Assembly (NCBI GenBank): GCA_028285495.1
Contig: JANQPB010000024.1
Span: forward strand, 62,001-126,000
Source: Acidimicrobiales bacterium
GTDB lineage: Bacteria > Actinomycetota > Acidimicrobiia > Acidimicrobiales > SZUA-35
Direction: 5' to 3'
DNA: 64,000 nt
Each line of letters opens with the position of its first letter. Position 1 is the stretch's first letter. Shown here piece by piece: positions 51,841 through 59,208 of this stretch. Below the pieces are notes generated by a model. It did no database searches. It had not been told where the DNA came from and saw only the letters and a list, made by a program, of their open reading frames with translations. Position numbers and translations under genes: made by a program.

Positions 51841-52802
51841 CGCCGGCCGCTCCCGGTGCCGCCGTCGCCGCCGGCGGCGGCGTCGGCCAGCACCGACAGC
51901 TCGTCGAGCCCGATGGCCGTGGTGAACAGGTAGGGCAGCTCGACCTGGGCCAGCGGGAGCTGCTCACCGAGCCGGGCCAGCTCGGATCGCTGGGCGGCCA
52001 CCCGGGCCAGCCGGTGCCGGGCGGCGGCCCTGGCGGTCTCGACCCGGGCCCGGTTGGTGGCCCTGGGCCGCTTCGGGAGCCCGTCGAGGGCCGCCTCGAG
52101 CCCGTCGATCTCGGGCCACACCCCGTTGGCGACGACCGGGGCCAGCTTCAGACCGACGTCGTCCTCCAGGGCGAATGCGGTCTCGATCGTCTCCGACACC
52201 GGCGTCTCCTCGGGGAGCGTCACCAGGGCGACCTGGCAGCGGCGGTCGTCGGCGAACATCTCGAGCACCAGGTCGGCCTGCTCGCGGACCGGTCCCGACT
52301 GGGCCGAGCTGGCCAGTCCCGCTGCCGCGGTCAGGAAGGTGAGGGCATGACCGGCGGCGGGGGCGTCCACGATCACCAGGTCGGCCTCCCGACCCTGCTC
52401 GAGTTGTCGGATCTTGCCGAGGGCCAGCAGGTCACGGATGCCGGGGGCGGCCGTCGCCACCACCTCGATGGCCCCGGTCCTGGTCAGCGTGCGGGTGAGC
52501 GGACCGAGCCCGCCCCGGTCGAGGTAGTCGGCCAGCGCATCGTCCGGCCGGATGCGGCGGCCCCGTATCCGACCGGTCACGCCGAGTCCGGGGGCCGGGA
52601 GGTCGAGGTCGTCGTAGCTCAGCTCGCGGCGTCCGAACAGGGGGGCCAGACGGCTCTGCCCCTCCAGCTCGACCATCAGCACCTCGGCTCCCGCTCGACC
52701 CGCCGCGATGGCCAGTGAGGCCCCTACGGTGGTCTTGCCGACACCGCCCTTGCCGGCGACCACGAGGACATTGGAGGCGGCAAACCATGCAACGGACACC
52801 AC
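51837..52802 (-). CDS. ArsA/Get3-like ATPase, first of a pair
   Basis: 321 residues. Walker A VLVVAGKGGVGKTTVGASLA, LMVELEGQSRLAPLFGRRELSY, and VIVDAPAAGHALTFL. Paired with the downstream ATPase (ATGA overlap). Two consecutive GTGs (52802, 52799) are possible starts; TAGCCT lies five and eight bases ahead of them. Its 5' end overlaps the first 16 bases of the divergent NfeD gene, so transcription of the two may interfere. Confidence 0.87.
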   Translation of the reverse strand: MVSVAWFAASNVLVVAGKGGVGKTTVGASLAIAAGRAGAEVLMVELEGQSRLAPLFGRRELSYDDLDLPAPGLGVTGRIRGRRIRPDDALADYLDRGGLGPLTRTLTRTGAIEVVATAAPGIRDLLALGKIRQLEQGREADLVIVDAPAAGHALTFLTAAAGLASSAQSGPVREQADLVLEMFADDRRCQVALVTLPEETPVSETIETAFALEDDVGLKLAPVVANGVWPEIDGLEAALDGLPKRPRATNRARVETARAAARHRLARVAAQRSELARLGEQLPLAQVELPYLFTTAIGLDELSVLADAAAGGDGGTGSGRR

Positions 52803-54145
52803 TGCGAAGGCTAACCGCCATGCTGCTGGTGCTGGCTGCCCCGGTGGCCGTCCTCATCGGGGCCGTGGCCCCGGCCACGCCGGCTTCGGCCCAGACCTCG
52901 GGCGACGGTGAGCTGGAGGCCTGCCCGACCGACCTCGACGCGATCGCCGCCGCCGACAACGAGATCCGCATCCTCAAGGTCGCCGGCCTGCTCGACCCGG
53001 TGGTCGCCGGCTTCGTGCTCGACCAGCTCGACGAGGCCGAGGCCGACCCGGACGCCCTGGCCGTCGTGCTGTGGGTGAACAGCCGGGGCTCGGCCATCAG
53101 CGACGCCGACTACCGGGAGCTGGCCACCCGCCTTCGGGAGTCGCCACTCCAGACCGCGCTCTGGGTCGGTCAACCCGGGTCGACGGCCGAGGGTGGCACG
53201 GCCGAGCTGGCCGCCGTCGTCGACCTCGTCGGCGTGACGCCGAACTCGAGCATCGGCCGCCTCGGCGAGCGGCGCCTGCCGGCCGAGTGGGGTGACCCCT
53301 TCGCCGGGGTCACCGACGTCGACATCGAGACCGAGCTGCTGTCGGCCGAGCAGTCGGTGGCCGCCGGCGTCTCGGTCGGGCCGCTGCAGAACACGGTGCC
53401 GATCGGCTCGTTCGCCACCGAGCTCGAGGGTTTCGACGTCCTGCGCTGCGCCGACGAGGACGGCAACCTCGAGACCATCCCGCTGACGCAGGCTCGGATC
53501 TCCGGCCTCAGCCTCACCTCCCAGCTGTTCCACACGGCGGCCAGTCCCGAGGTGGCGTACCTGTTCTTCGCCCTCGGCGTCAGCCTGCTCGTGTTCGAGC
53601 TGTTCACCGCCGGCGTCGGGATCGCCGGGGTCATCGGTGCCGGCTTCACCGCACTCGGCAGCTATGGCCTGGCCATCCTGCCGACCCGGTGGTGGGCGAT
53701 CGGGCTGATCCTGCTCGCGTTCGCGCTGCTGGCGGTCGACATCCAGACGAACGTACCGAGGTTCTACACGGTGGCCGGCCTGGCGGTGTTCGTGTTGGGG
53801 AGCTGGTTCCTCTACGACGGCGTCACGATCTCCTGGGTGACGCTCGCCGCGGTCTGGATCGGGGCCGTCCTCTACGCCTACACCGGCATGCCGTCGATGG
53901 TCCGGACCCGGTTCTCCACGCCGACGATCGGGCGGAAGTGGATGATCGGCGAGGTCGGCGAGGCCGTCACCGACGTCGACCCGGAGGGCACCGTCAAAAT
54001 CCGTGACGTTACGTGGCGGGCCATCACCAACCGTGCAACTCCTGTGGAAAACGGCGGGAAGGTGCGGGTCATCGGCATCGATCGGCTGCTGTTGGAGATC
54101 GAGCCGGAAGAAGGCGGAGCCCGCGACTATCGCGAACGCAGTTGA
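52787..54145 (+). CDS. NfeD-family membrane protein with an altered ClpP-like domain
   Basis: 452 residues. Signal peptide ~1-35 (basic MQRTPLRRLT, hydrophobic core, ATPASA). A ClpP-like protease domain at ~58-165, four membrane helices at ~265-370, and a C-terminal OB/NfeD domain (KWMIGEVGEAV, GTVKIRDVTWRAI). In the protease domain the serine nucleophile site expected as ARASAG aligns with GSTAEGG, leaving Gly136 in place of Ser. Proteolysis is therefore unlikely. NfeD proteins usually partner SPFH/stomatin proteins; none is adjacent. GGAGG lies nine bases before the ATG. Confidence 0.82.
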   Translation: MQRTPLRRLTAMLLVLAAPVAVLIGAVAPATPASAQTSGDGELEACPTDLDAIAAADNEIRILKVAGLLDPVVAGFVLDQLDEAEADPDALAVVLWVNSRGSAISDADYRELATRLRESPLQTALWVGQPGSTAEGGTAELAAVVDLVGVTPNSSIGRLGERRLPAEWGDPFAGVTDVDIETELLSAEQSVAAGVSVGPLQNTVPIGSFATELEGFDVLRCADEDGNLETIPLTQARISGLSLTSQLFHTAASPEVAYLFFALGVSLLVFELFTAGVGIAGVIGAGFTALGSYGLAILPTRWWAIGLILLAFALLAVDIQTNVPRFYTVAGLAVFVLGSWFLYDGVTISWVTLAAVWIGAVLYAYTGMPSMVRTRFSTPTIGRKWMIGEVGEAVTDVDPEGTVKIRDVTWRAITNRATPVENGGKVRVIGIDRLLLEIEPEEGGARDYRERS

Positions 54146-54212
54146 CCGACCCCCTTGTCGAAGGGATCGGCTGGACCTAAGGTCGGCTCCCAGCGAGAGG
54201 GGGTCTCACGCG

Positions 54213-54464
54213 ATGAGCGCGCAGCAGATCGACGAGCTGTGGCAGTACCGGGCAGCCTGCCGCGGACCGCACAGCAGCATCTTCTTCCCACCCGCCCGCC
54301 TGGAGCGCCGTCCTGACAAGCGTCGGCGGGAGCAGCGGGCCAAGGAGATCTGCCAGACCTGTCCGGTCCAGAGCGACTGCCTGAGGTACGCCGTCGAGAT
54401 CCGTGAGCAGCACGGGATCTGGGGCGGCCTGACCGAGAAGGAGCGCCGGCCGCTCCTGAACTGA
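54213..54464 (+). CDS. WhiB-family Fe-S transcription factor
   Basis: 83 residues. Four cluster cysteines Cys16, Cys47, Cys50 and Cys56 (CxxC-x5-C), the GIWGG turn at ~68-72, and a basic tail EKERRPLL. It binds a [4Fe-4S] cluster sensitive to O2 or NO and acts with the primary sigma factor. Its proximity to the ArsA-like pair recalls the whiB4-Rv3680-Rv3679 arrangement of mycobacteria, so a WhiB4-like role is possible, but the sequence alone does not settle the subtype. GAGAGGGGG lies 13-20 bases ahead of the ATG. Confidence 0.93.
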   Translation: MSAQQIDELWQYRAACRGPHSSIFFPPARLERRPDKRRREQRAKEICQTCPVQSDCLRYAVEIREQHGIWGGLTEKERRPLLN

Positions 54465-54476
54465 TCGCCTCGCCGA

Positions 54477-56300
54477 TCAGTCGGCCGCGGGCATGCGGGG
54501 CCCGGCGATCCGAACGTCGCCCCGGCGCCGGGTGACCCCGGTCCCGTCGAGGTGGGCCAGCAGCGGCAGCGCGAACTTCCGCGTGGTGCCGAGCAGATCC
54601 CGGATCTCGGCCACGGTCAGCCCGTCGGGCTTGGCGTCGAGGGCGGTCCGGAGTCGTCCGATCGCCTCGTCGATGGCGGAGCGGGCGAAGTGGACGCCGT
54701 CCTCCTCGACCACCGTGCCGCGCCGGACCAGCTCGCGCACCTCGGAGCGGTCGACCCCGTCCGGCCCCGGCGGGGCGAACGGGCTGGCCGCCAGCTCGGC
54801 CACCCAGGGGTGATCGGCCAGCGGGTCCTCGGCAACGCCGATCGTGGCCCGACCGGCCGCCACCTGGACGTCGTCGAGCAGGTCGAGCACCGCCCGCTGG
54901 CGGTCGTCGAGGGCGGCGACGTCGAGCCCGAGGGCGCCGGCACCCTCCACCTGCTCCCGTACCTCCCGCTCGACCCGTTCCAGGATCGCCGGGTCGACCA
55001 CCCACTGGCCGACGGTGGTCACCCCCGAGCCCCGCCCGTCGACGGCGTGGTCGCCGTCGGCCGAGTCGTCGACGGCGTGGTCGCCGTCGGCCGAGTCGTC
55101 GACGGTCGGGCCGCTCGCCGCAGCCACGTCGACCCCGGTCAGGCGGGCCAACCGCTCGCGGCTGACCCAACCCCGCTCGGCCACCAGGCGCTCGATCGAG
55201 CGATCCGGCCGAGCCCGGCTCGCCGGCAGCACCGGATCGACGTCGAGGATCTCGCCACCGCCGACCGTCTCCTCGCGCCCGCTCTCCCGCAGGATGAACC
55301 GGTCGCCGGGAAGCAGCGGCGCCGCCCGGTCCAGGTACAGGCGGATCAGGCCCCGCTCGCCCGGCGTGATCTCGGAGCCCTGCAGCACCCGGACCCGGGC
55401 CGGGAACTCGCCCGAGCCGATGTAGGCCAGGTAGGCGCCCCGGCGAGACACCGGGTGCCCGAGGTCGCCGAGGACCTCCAGCTCGGCGTCGATCATGCTG
55501 GTGTCGTGCCAGGCATCGGCGGTGACCAGCACGTGGCCCCTCGCCACCTCGGCGTGGCCGACCCCGGTGAGGTTGACCGCCACCCGGTTCCCCGGCTCGA
55601 CCCGCTGCAGGTCGTGGTGGTGCGACTGCAGGCCGCGGACCCGGACCGAGCGCTGCCCCGGCACCAGCTCGAGCTGATCGCCGACGGCCAGGCCGCCGCC
55701 GGTGAGCGTGCCGGTGATGACGGTGCCGGCGCCGGCGGGGGCGAACGAGCGGTCGACCCACAGCCGGGCGACGCCGCGGTCGCCGGAGCGGTCGACGCGA
55801 TCGACGATCTGGTCGAGCGCGGCCCGGAGGTCGTCCATCCCGATGTTCTCGGTGGCCGACACGCCGACGACCTCGGCCCCCTCCAGGAACGTGCCGGCGA
55901 CGTGCTCCTCGATCTCCATCCTGGCCAGCTCGGCCAGCTCCTCGTCGATCTGGTCGACCTTGGTGAGCGCGACCACCCCGTGGCGCAGCCCGAGCAGCGA
56001 CAGGATCCGGAGGTGCTCCTCCGACTGTGGCTTCCAGCCCTCGGTGCCGGCGACCACGAACAGGCAGCCGTCGACCGCCCCGACGCCGGACAGCATGTTG
56101 CGGAGGAAGCGGATGTGGCCGGGCACGTCGATGAACGACAGCTCGCGGCCGGACGGCAGCGTGGTGTTGGCGAAACCGAGGTCGATGGTGAGGCCCCGCG
56201 ACTTCTCCTCGACCCACCGGTCGGGGTCGGTGCCGGTGAGGCGCAGCACGAGCGTCGACTTGCCGTGGTCGACATGGCCCGCCGTTGCGATGACGGTCAT
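54477..56300 (-). CDS. selB: Selenocysteine-specific elongation factor SelB
   Basis: 607 residues, full length. GTPase domain with AGHVDHGKSTL (G1), DVPGHIRFLRNML (G3) and TKVD (G4), two EF-Tu-like beta barrels, and winged helices at the C-terminus (LGTTRKFALPLLAHLDGTGVTRRRGD). It carries Sec-tRNA to UGA codons preceding a SECIS element. Within the C-terminal half it contains an acidic insertion with two identical ten-residue copies (DDSADGDHAV) encoded by a perfect 30-bp tandem duplication. The ATG overlaps the selA stop. Confidence 0.95.
   Translation of the reverse strand: MTVIATAGHVDHGKSTLVLRLTGTDPDRWVEEKSRGLTIDLGFANTTLPSGRELSFIDVPGHIRFLRNMLSGVGAVDGCLFVVAGTEGWKPQSEEHLRILSLLGLRHGVVALTKVDQIDEELAELARMEIEEHVAGTFLEGAEVVGVSATENIGMDDLRAALDQIVDRVDRSGDRGVARLWVDRSFAPAGAGTVITGTLTGGGLAVGDQLELVPGQRSVRVRGLQSHHHDLQRVEPGNRVAVNLTGVGHAEVARGHVLVTADAWHDTSMIDAELEVLGDLGHPVSRRGAYLAYIGSGEFPARVRVLQGSEITPGERGLIRLYLDRAAPLLPGDRFILRESGREETVGGGEILDVDPVLPASRARPDRSIERLVAERGWVSRERLARLTGVDVAAASGPTVDDSADGDHAVDDSADGDHAVDGRGSGVTTVGQWVVDPAILERVEREVREQVEGAGALGLDVAALDDRQRAVLDLLDDVQVAAGRATIGVAEDPLADHPWVAELAASPFAPPGPDGVDRSEVRELVRRGTVVEEDGVHFARSAIDEAIGRLRTALDAKPDGLTVAEIRDLLGTTRKFALPLLAHLDGTGVTRRRGDVRIAGPRMPAAD
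55041..55100. repeat. 30-bp tandem duplication inside selB
   Basis: Two identical 30-bp units (55041-55070 and 55071-55100) with the first eight bases repeated again. They encode DDSADGDHAV twice in a linker between SelB domains. Length change would keep the frame, so this may be a variable, slipped-strand site. Confidence 0.85.
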
Positions 56301-57667
56301 GCGGCGGGGCCGGTCCCGTCGGTCGTGGCCGTGGCGCCATCGGTCGTCGCTCCACCGGTCGTCGCGTCACCGGCGTCGGCCTGGCCGAGGGCTCGGGCCA
56401 GGGCGTCGATCAGCTCGTCGTCGGCCTGCGGGTCGACCGTTCGCAGGTCGAGCCAGGTCGACCCCTCCTCCACGCGGGCCACGATGGGGGGATCGCCCGC
56501 CCGCAGCGGCTCGGTCACGTCGCCATCGACCCGCAACCCGTGGCTCGGGATCGTGACGGTCGGCAGGGTGCCACCGCCGGGTACGGCCTCGGTCGCCGCC
56601 GACGCCAGGCGGCCACCGGCGGCGCCGACCGCCGCGCCGACCGAGGCGACGATGGCCTCGGCCCGCCGCTCGAGCTCGGCGACCGGGGTCGAGGCCATGC
56701 GCCAGAACGGGATGTCGTGGCCCCGGCGGTCGAGGTAGGCCAGGGTCAGGTCCTGCAGGGCCAGCAGCACGAGGTCGCCGGGTCGCAGCGCCCGGGCCAG
56801 CGGGTGGCGGCCGCACTGCTCGACGAGGTCGCGCCGGCCGGCGATGATGCCCGCCTGTGGTCCGCCGAGGAGCTTGTCGCCGCTGAACAGCACCAGGTCG
56901 GCCCCGGCCTTCAGGGTCTGGCGGGCCGCCGGCTCGCCCTCGAGCCACGACGGCGGTTGGCCGTCGAGCCACGGGCAGGCGGCGTCGAGCAGGCCCGAGC
57001 CGATGTCGGCCACCACCGGCACCCCGAGGGTGGCCAGGCGGTCGACCTCGACCTCCTCGGTGAAGCCGACGATCGTGTAGTTCGAGCGGTGGACCTTGAG
57101 GACCATGGCCAGGTCGTCGTCGGTGTCTCGGGCCCTGGCGTAGTCGTCGAGCCTGGACCGGTTGGTGGTGCCGACCTCGACGAGGCGGGCCCCCGACTGG
57201 TTCATGACGTCCGGGATCCTGAACCCGCCGCCGATCTCCACCAGCTCGCCCCGGGACACGGCCACCCCCCGTCCGGCCCCGAGCGCGGCCAGGGTCAGCA
57301 GCACTGCGCCGGCGCAGTTGTTGACGACCATCGCCGCCTCGGCCCCACAGGCCGTGGCCAGGAGGTCACCGACGGCGTGTTGCCGGCTGCCGCGCTTGCC
57401 GGTGGCGAGGTCGAGCTCGAGGTTGGTGAACGACGGCTCGGTCGTCACGCCGAGCGGGGCCCGCCCCATGTTGGTGTGGAGCAGCACGCCGGTGGCGTTG
57501 ATCACCGGCGTCAGCAACCGGCGGCGCCTGGCCCTGGCCAGATCGTCGGCATCGTCGACCCGGCCGTCGGCGATGGCTCGGCGGGCCACCTCCACCCGCA
57601 GGGGGTGGGGCAGGCCGTCGGCCTCGATGGAGCGGGCGAGTTGGTCGACCGAAGGGGGCCGGGACAC
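56297..57667 (-). CDS. selA: L-seryl-tRNA(Sec) selenium transferase
   Basis: 456 residues. N-terminal domain (VDQLARSIEADGLPHPLR), INATGVLLHTNMGRAPLG, NNCAGAVLLTLAAL, and the PLP lysine in LFSGDKLLGGPQAG. It converts Ser-tRNA(Sec) to Sec-tRNA(Sec) using selenophosphate. Its presence with selB shows the organism makes selenoproteins; selC, selD and a selenoprotein gene are not seen in the window. The GTG at 57667 is supported by TACGCT seven bases upstream. The last ~30 residues are Asp/Thr/Gly-rich, outside the usual fold. Confidence 0.95.
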   Translation of the reverse strand: MSRPPSVDQLARSIEADGLPHPLRVEVARRAIADGRVDDADDLARARRRRLLTPVINATGVLLHTNMGRAPLGVTTEPSFTNLELDLATGKRGSRQHAVGDLLATACGAEAAMVVNNCAGAVLLTLAALGAGRGVAVSRGELVEIGGGFRIPDVMNQSGARLVEVGTTNRSRLDDYARARDTDDDLAMVLKVHRSNYTIVGFTEEVEVDRLATLGVPVVADIGSGLLDAACPWLDGQPPSWLEGEPAARQTLKAGADLVLFSGDKLLGGPQAGIIAGRRDLVEQCGRHPLARALRPGDLVLLALQDLTLAYLDRRGHDIPFWRMASTPVAELERRAEAIVASVGAAVGAAGGRLASAATEAVPGGGTLPTVTIPSHGLRVDGDVTEPLRAGDPPIVARVEEGSTWLDLRTVDPQADDELIDALARALGQADAGDATTGGATTDGATATTDGTGPAA

Positions 57668-57761
57668 GCCCGCCAGCGTAGCGGCCGACCTCGGGCGAGC
57701 CGGAGGGGAGTTGCCGCCCCGCCGGTCGGCTTGTGGGCGAGCCCGGGTAGAATCGGGAGCG

Positions 57762-58073
57762 ATGATCCTGAGCGCTGCTCCCGTTCTGGCGCCGTCGGCC
57801 TCCGTCGAGGCCGCGCCGCAGGGGGGCACCTTCACACTTGCCGCCTCACTCGCTCCTGTGTTGCTATGGGTGTCGGTGGTGGCGGTACTCGGCTCTGGCC
57901 TCAGTTTGCAGCGTCCGCGGCGCGCCAGGCGCGCCGGAAGCCGGTCGCACCGTCGGGTCGTCGCCCGGCCCGCCGTCCGCCGTTTGCCGGATCCCCGCCG
58001 CCCCACGGGCGCGCCCGTCCGGCCCCACCCCGTCGTGCCAAGGAAGACGGCAGCTCCCGCCGGGCTGCGCTGA
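57762..58073 (+). CDS. Possible small basic membrane protein
   Basis: 103 residues: a secretion-like start, one hydrophobic stretch at ~27-48 (LAASLAPVLLWVSVVAVLGSG), then ~50 residues rich in Arg, Pro and Val. TAGAAT lies eight bases before the ATG. It ends 22 bases before the metallo-beta-lactamase-fold gene and may be its leader gene. The Arg/Pro-rich half could be an artefact of GC-rich sequence, so this may not be a true gene. Confidence 0.38.
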   Translation: MILSAAPVLAPSASVEAAPQGGTFTLAASLAPVLLWVSVVAVLGSGLSLQRPRRARRAGSRSHRRVVARPAVRRLPDPRRPTGAPVRPHPVVPRKTAAPAGLR

Positions 58074-58095
58074 CCATCTGCTATCAGGAGAAACC

Positions 58096-58674
58096 GTGTC
58101 AGTCACCGAAGAACCCGTACCACCGCCACCGATCATCCCCGGTGTGGCTCGGGCCCTCAGCCCGCTCGTGCGTCGGATCACCTGCGAGGGTGCAAAATCC
58201 GACGAGCCGGGCCTGAACACCTACCTGATCGGGATCGACGAGATCGTGATCGTCGATCCCGGCCCGGCCGACGCCGACCATCTCGACGTCCTCTGCGGCT
58301 GCGGCGGCGACCGCATCCGCTGGATCGTGCTGACCGACACCGACGAGGCCTACGCCGGTGGCGCCCAGAAGCTCAAGGAGCGGACGGGGGCCGAGCTGGT
58401 GGCGCCGGCCGGCTTCGACGGGGCCGACGACGTCCTCGGCGACGGCTACAAGATCGATGCAACCGAGTTCCGCATCACGGCCGTGGCCATCGACGACGGG
58501 GCCGACGGCCGGTTCTCGTTCGTGCTCGAACAGGAGCGCACGCTGATCAGCGGCGACCACGTCGCCGAGGGCAACGTGCCGCCCGAGCTGCCGAAGAAGG
58601 TCAAGTCGTACCGGATCAAGTCGATCGCCCCCGGTCGGGGCCAGTACATCGACAACGCCTCGGTCGTCCTCTAG
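58096..58674 (+). CDS. Metallo-beta-lactamase-fold protein lacking the HxHxDH metal motif
   Basis: 192 residues. The fold is that of small LACTB2/glyoxalase-II-like proteins: LNTYLIGIDEIVIVDPGPAD at the start, then IVLTDTDEAYAGGAQKL where THxHxDHxGG is expected, and RTLISGDHVAEG near the end. The first three metal ligands are replaced by Asp, Glu and Tyr, while the late GDH is kept. It is unlikely to be a normal metallohydrolase. AGGAG lies ahead of the GTG at 58096. A bidirectional hairpin follows the stop. Confidence 0.72.
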   Translation: MSVTEEPVPPPPIIPGVARALSPLVRRITCEGAKSDEPGLNTYLIGIDEIVIVDPGPADADHLDVLCGCGGDRIRWIVLTDTDEAYAGGAQKLKERTGAELVAPAGFDGADDVLGDGYKIDATEFRITAVAIDDGADGRFSFVLEQERTLISGDHVAEGNVPPELPKKVKSYRIKSIAPGRGQYIDNASVVL

Positions 58675-58699
58675 ACCACGAGAACTCAGCAGAACGGCA

Positions 58700-58727
58700 A
58701 AGGGACCGGCCCGAGGGCCGGTCCCTT
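58700..58727. terminator. Bidirectional hairpin terminator
   Basis: Perfect 13-bp inverted repeat AAGGGACCGGCCC / GGGCCGGTCCCTT around GA, between the convergent metallo-beta-lactamase-fold and ErpA-like genes. The A-tract before and TT after make it usable on both strands. Confidence 0.8.
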
Positions 58728-58769
58728 CGCGTGCTGGCGCCGCCCGAGCCGGCGGCGAGAGCGCTGGTC

Positions 58770-59090
58770 CTAGGAGAAGGACTGGCCGCAGCCGCAGGTG
58801 CGCTGGGCGTTGGGGTTGTCGATCGAGAACCCGGTCTGCTGCAGGCCGTCCTTGTAGTCGAGGGTGGCCCCGGTGAGAAGCTGGGCGCTCGTGGTGTCGA
58901 CGACGACCCGGACACCACCGAACTCGGTCGACGTGTCGTCGTCGCCCATCTCACCGTCGAAGAACATCTCGTAGCTGAAGCCCGAGCAGCCGCCGGGACG
59001 CACGGCAACGCGGAGGGCGAGCGATTCGTCCTGCTCCTGGTCGAGCAGTTCCTTGACCTTCGCGGCTGCAGAGTCGGTTACGGTGATCAC
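58770..59090 (-). CDS. ErpA/HesB-type iron-sulfur cluster insertion protein
   Basis: 106 residues. A-type carrier with the three cysteines: one in RPGGCSGFSYEMFF and two in RTCGCGQSFS at the C-terminus. It carries Fe-S clusters to target proteins. GTG start at 59090 with AGGAGG five bases upstream; longer readings are possible but lack support. Divergent from the Mrp ATPase gene, another Fe-S assembly factor. Confidence 0.92.
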   Translation of the reverse strand: MITVTDSAAAKVKELLDQEQDESLALRVAVRPGGCSGFSYEMFFDGEMGDDDTSTEFGGVRVVVDTTSAQLLTGATLDYKDGLQQTGFSIDNPNAQRTCGCGQSFS

Positions 59091-59208
59091 GCCTACCTCC
59101 TGGTCGGACCTCCAGTCTACCAATCGGCCGGTTGCGTACATCATCGAGCTGTCCGGTCTGCGCCGGCCCGGTCGGGAGCGCGCCGCACGGCGGCGATATC
59201 CTGGAGGC

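Noticed and set aside
50728..52802. Arsenite efflux ATPase function
   Set aside because: No arsB, arsR or arsC is adjacent, and the paired arrangement matches the actinobacterial Get3-like pair rather than arsenic operons.
57668..58095. Possible selC tRNA beside selA
   Set aside because: No long acceptor/variable-arm cloverleaf or UCA anticodon could be drawn; the region instead has a promoter-like TAGAAT and a possible small ORF.
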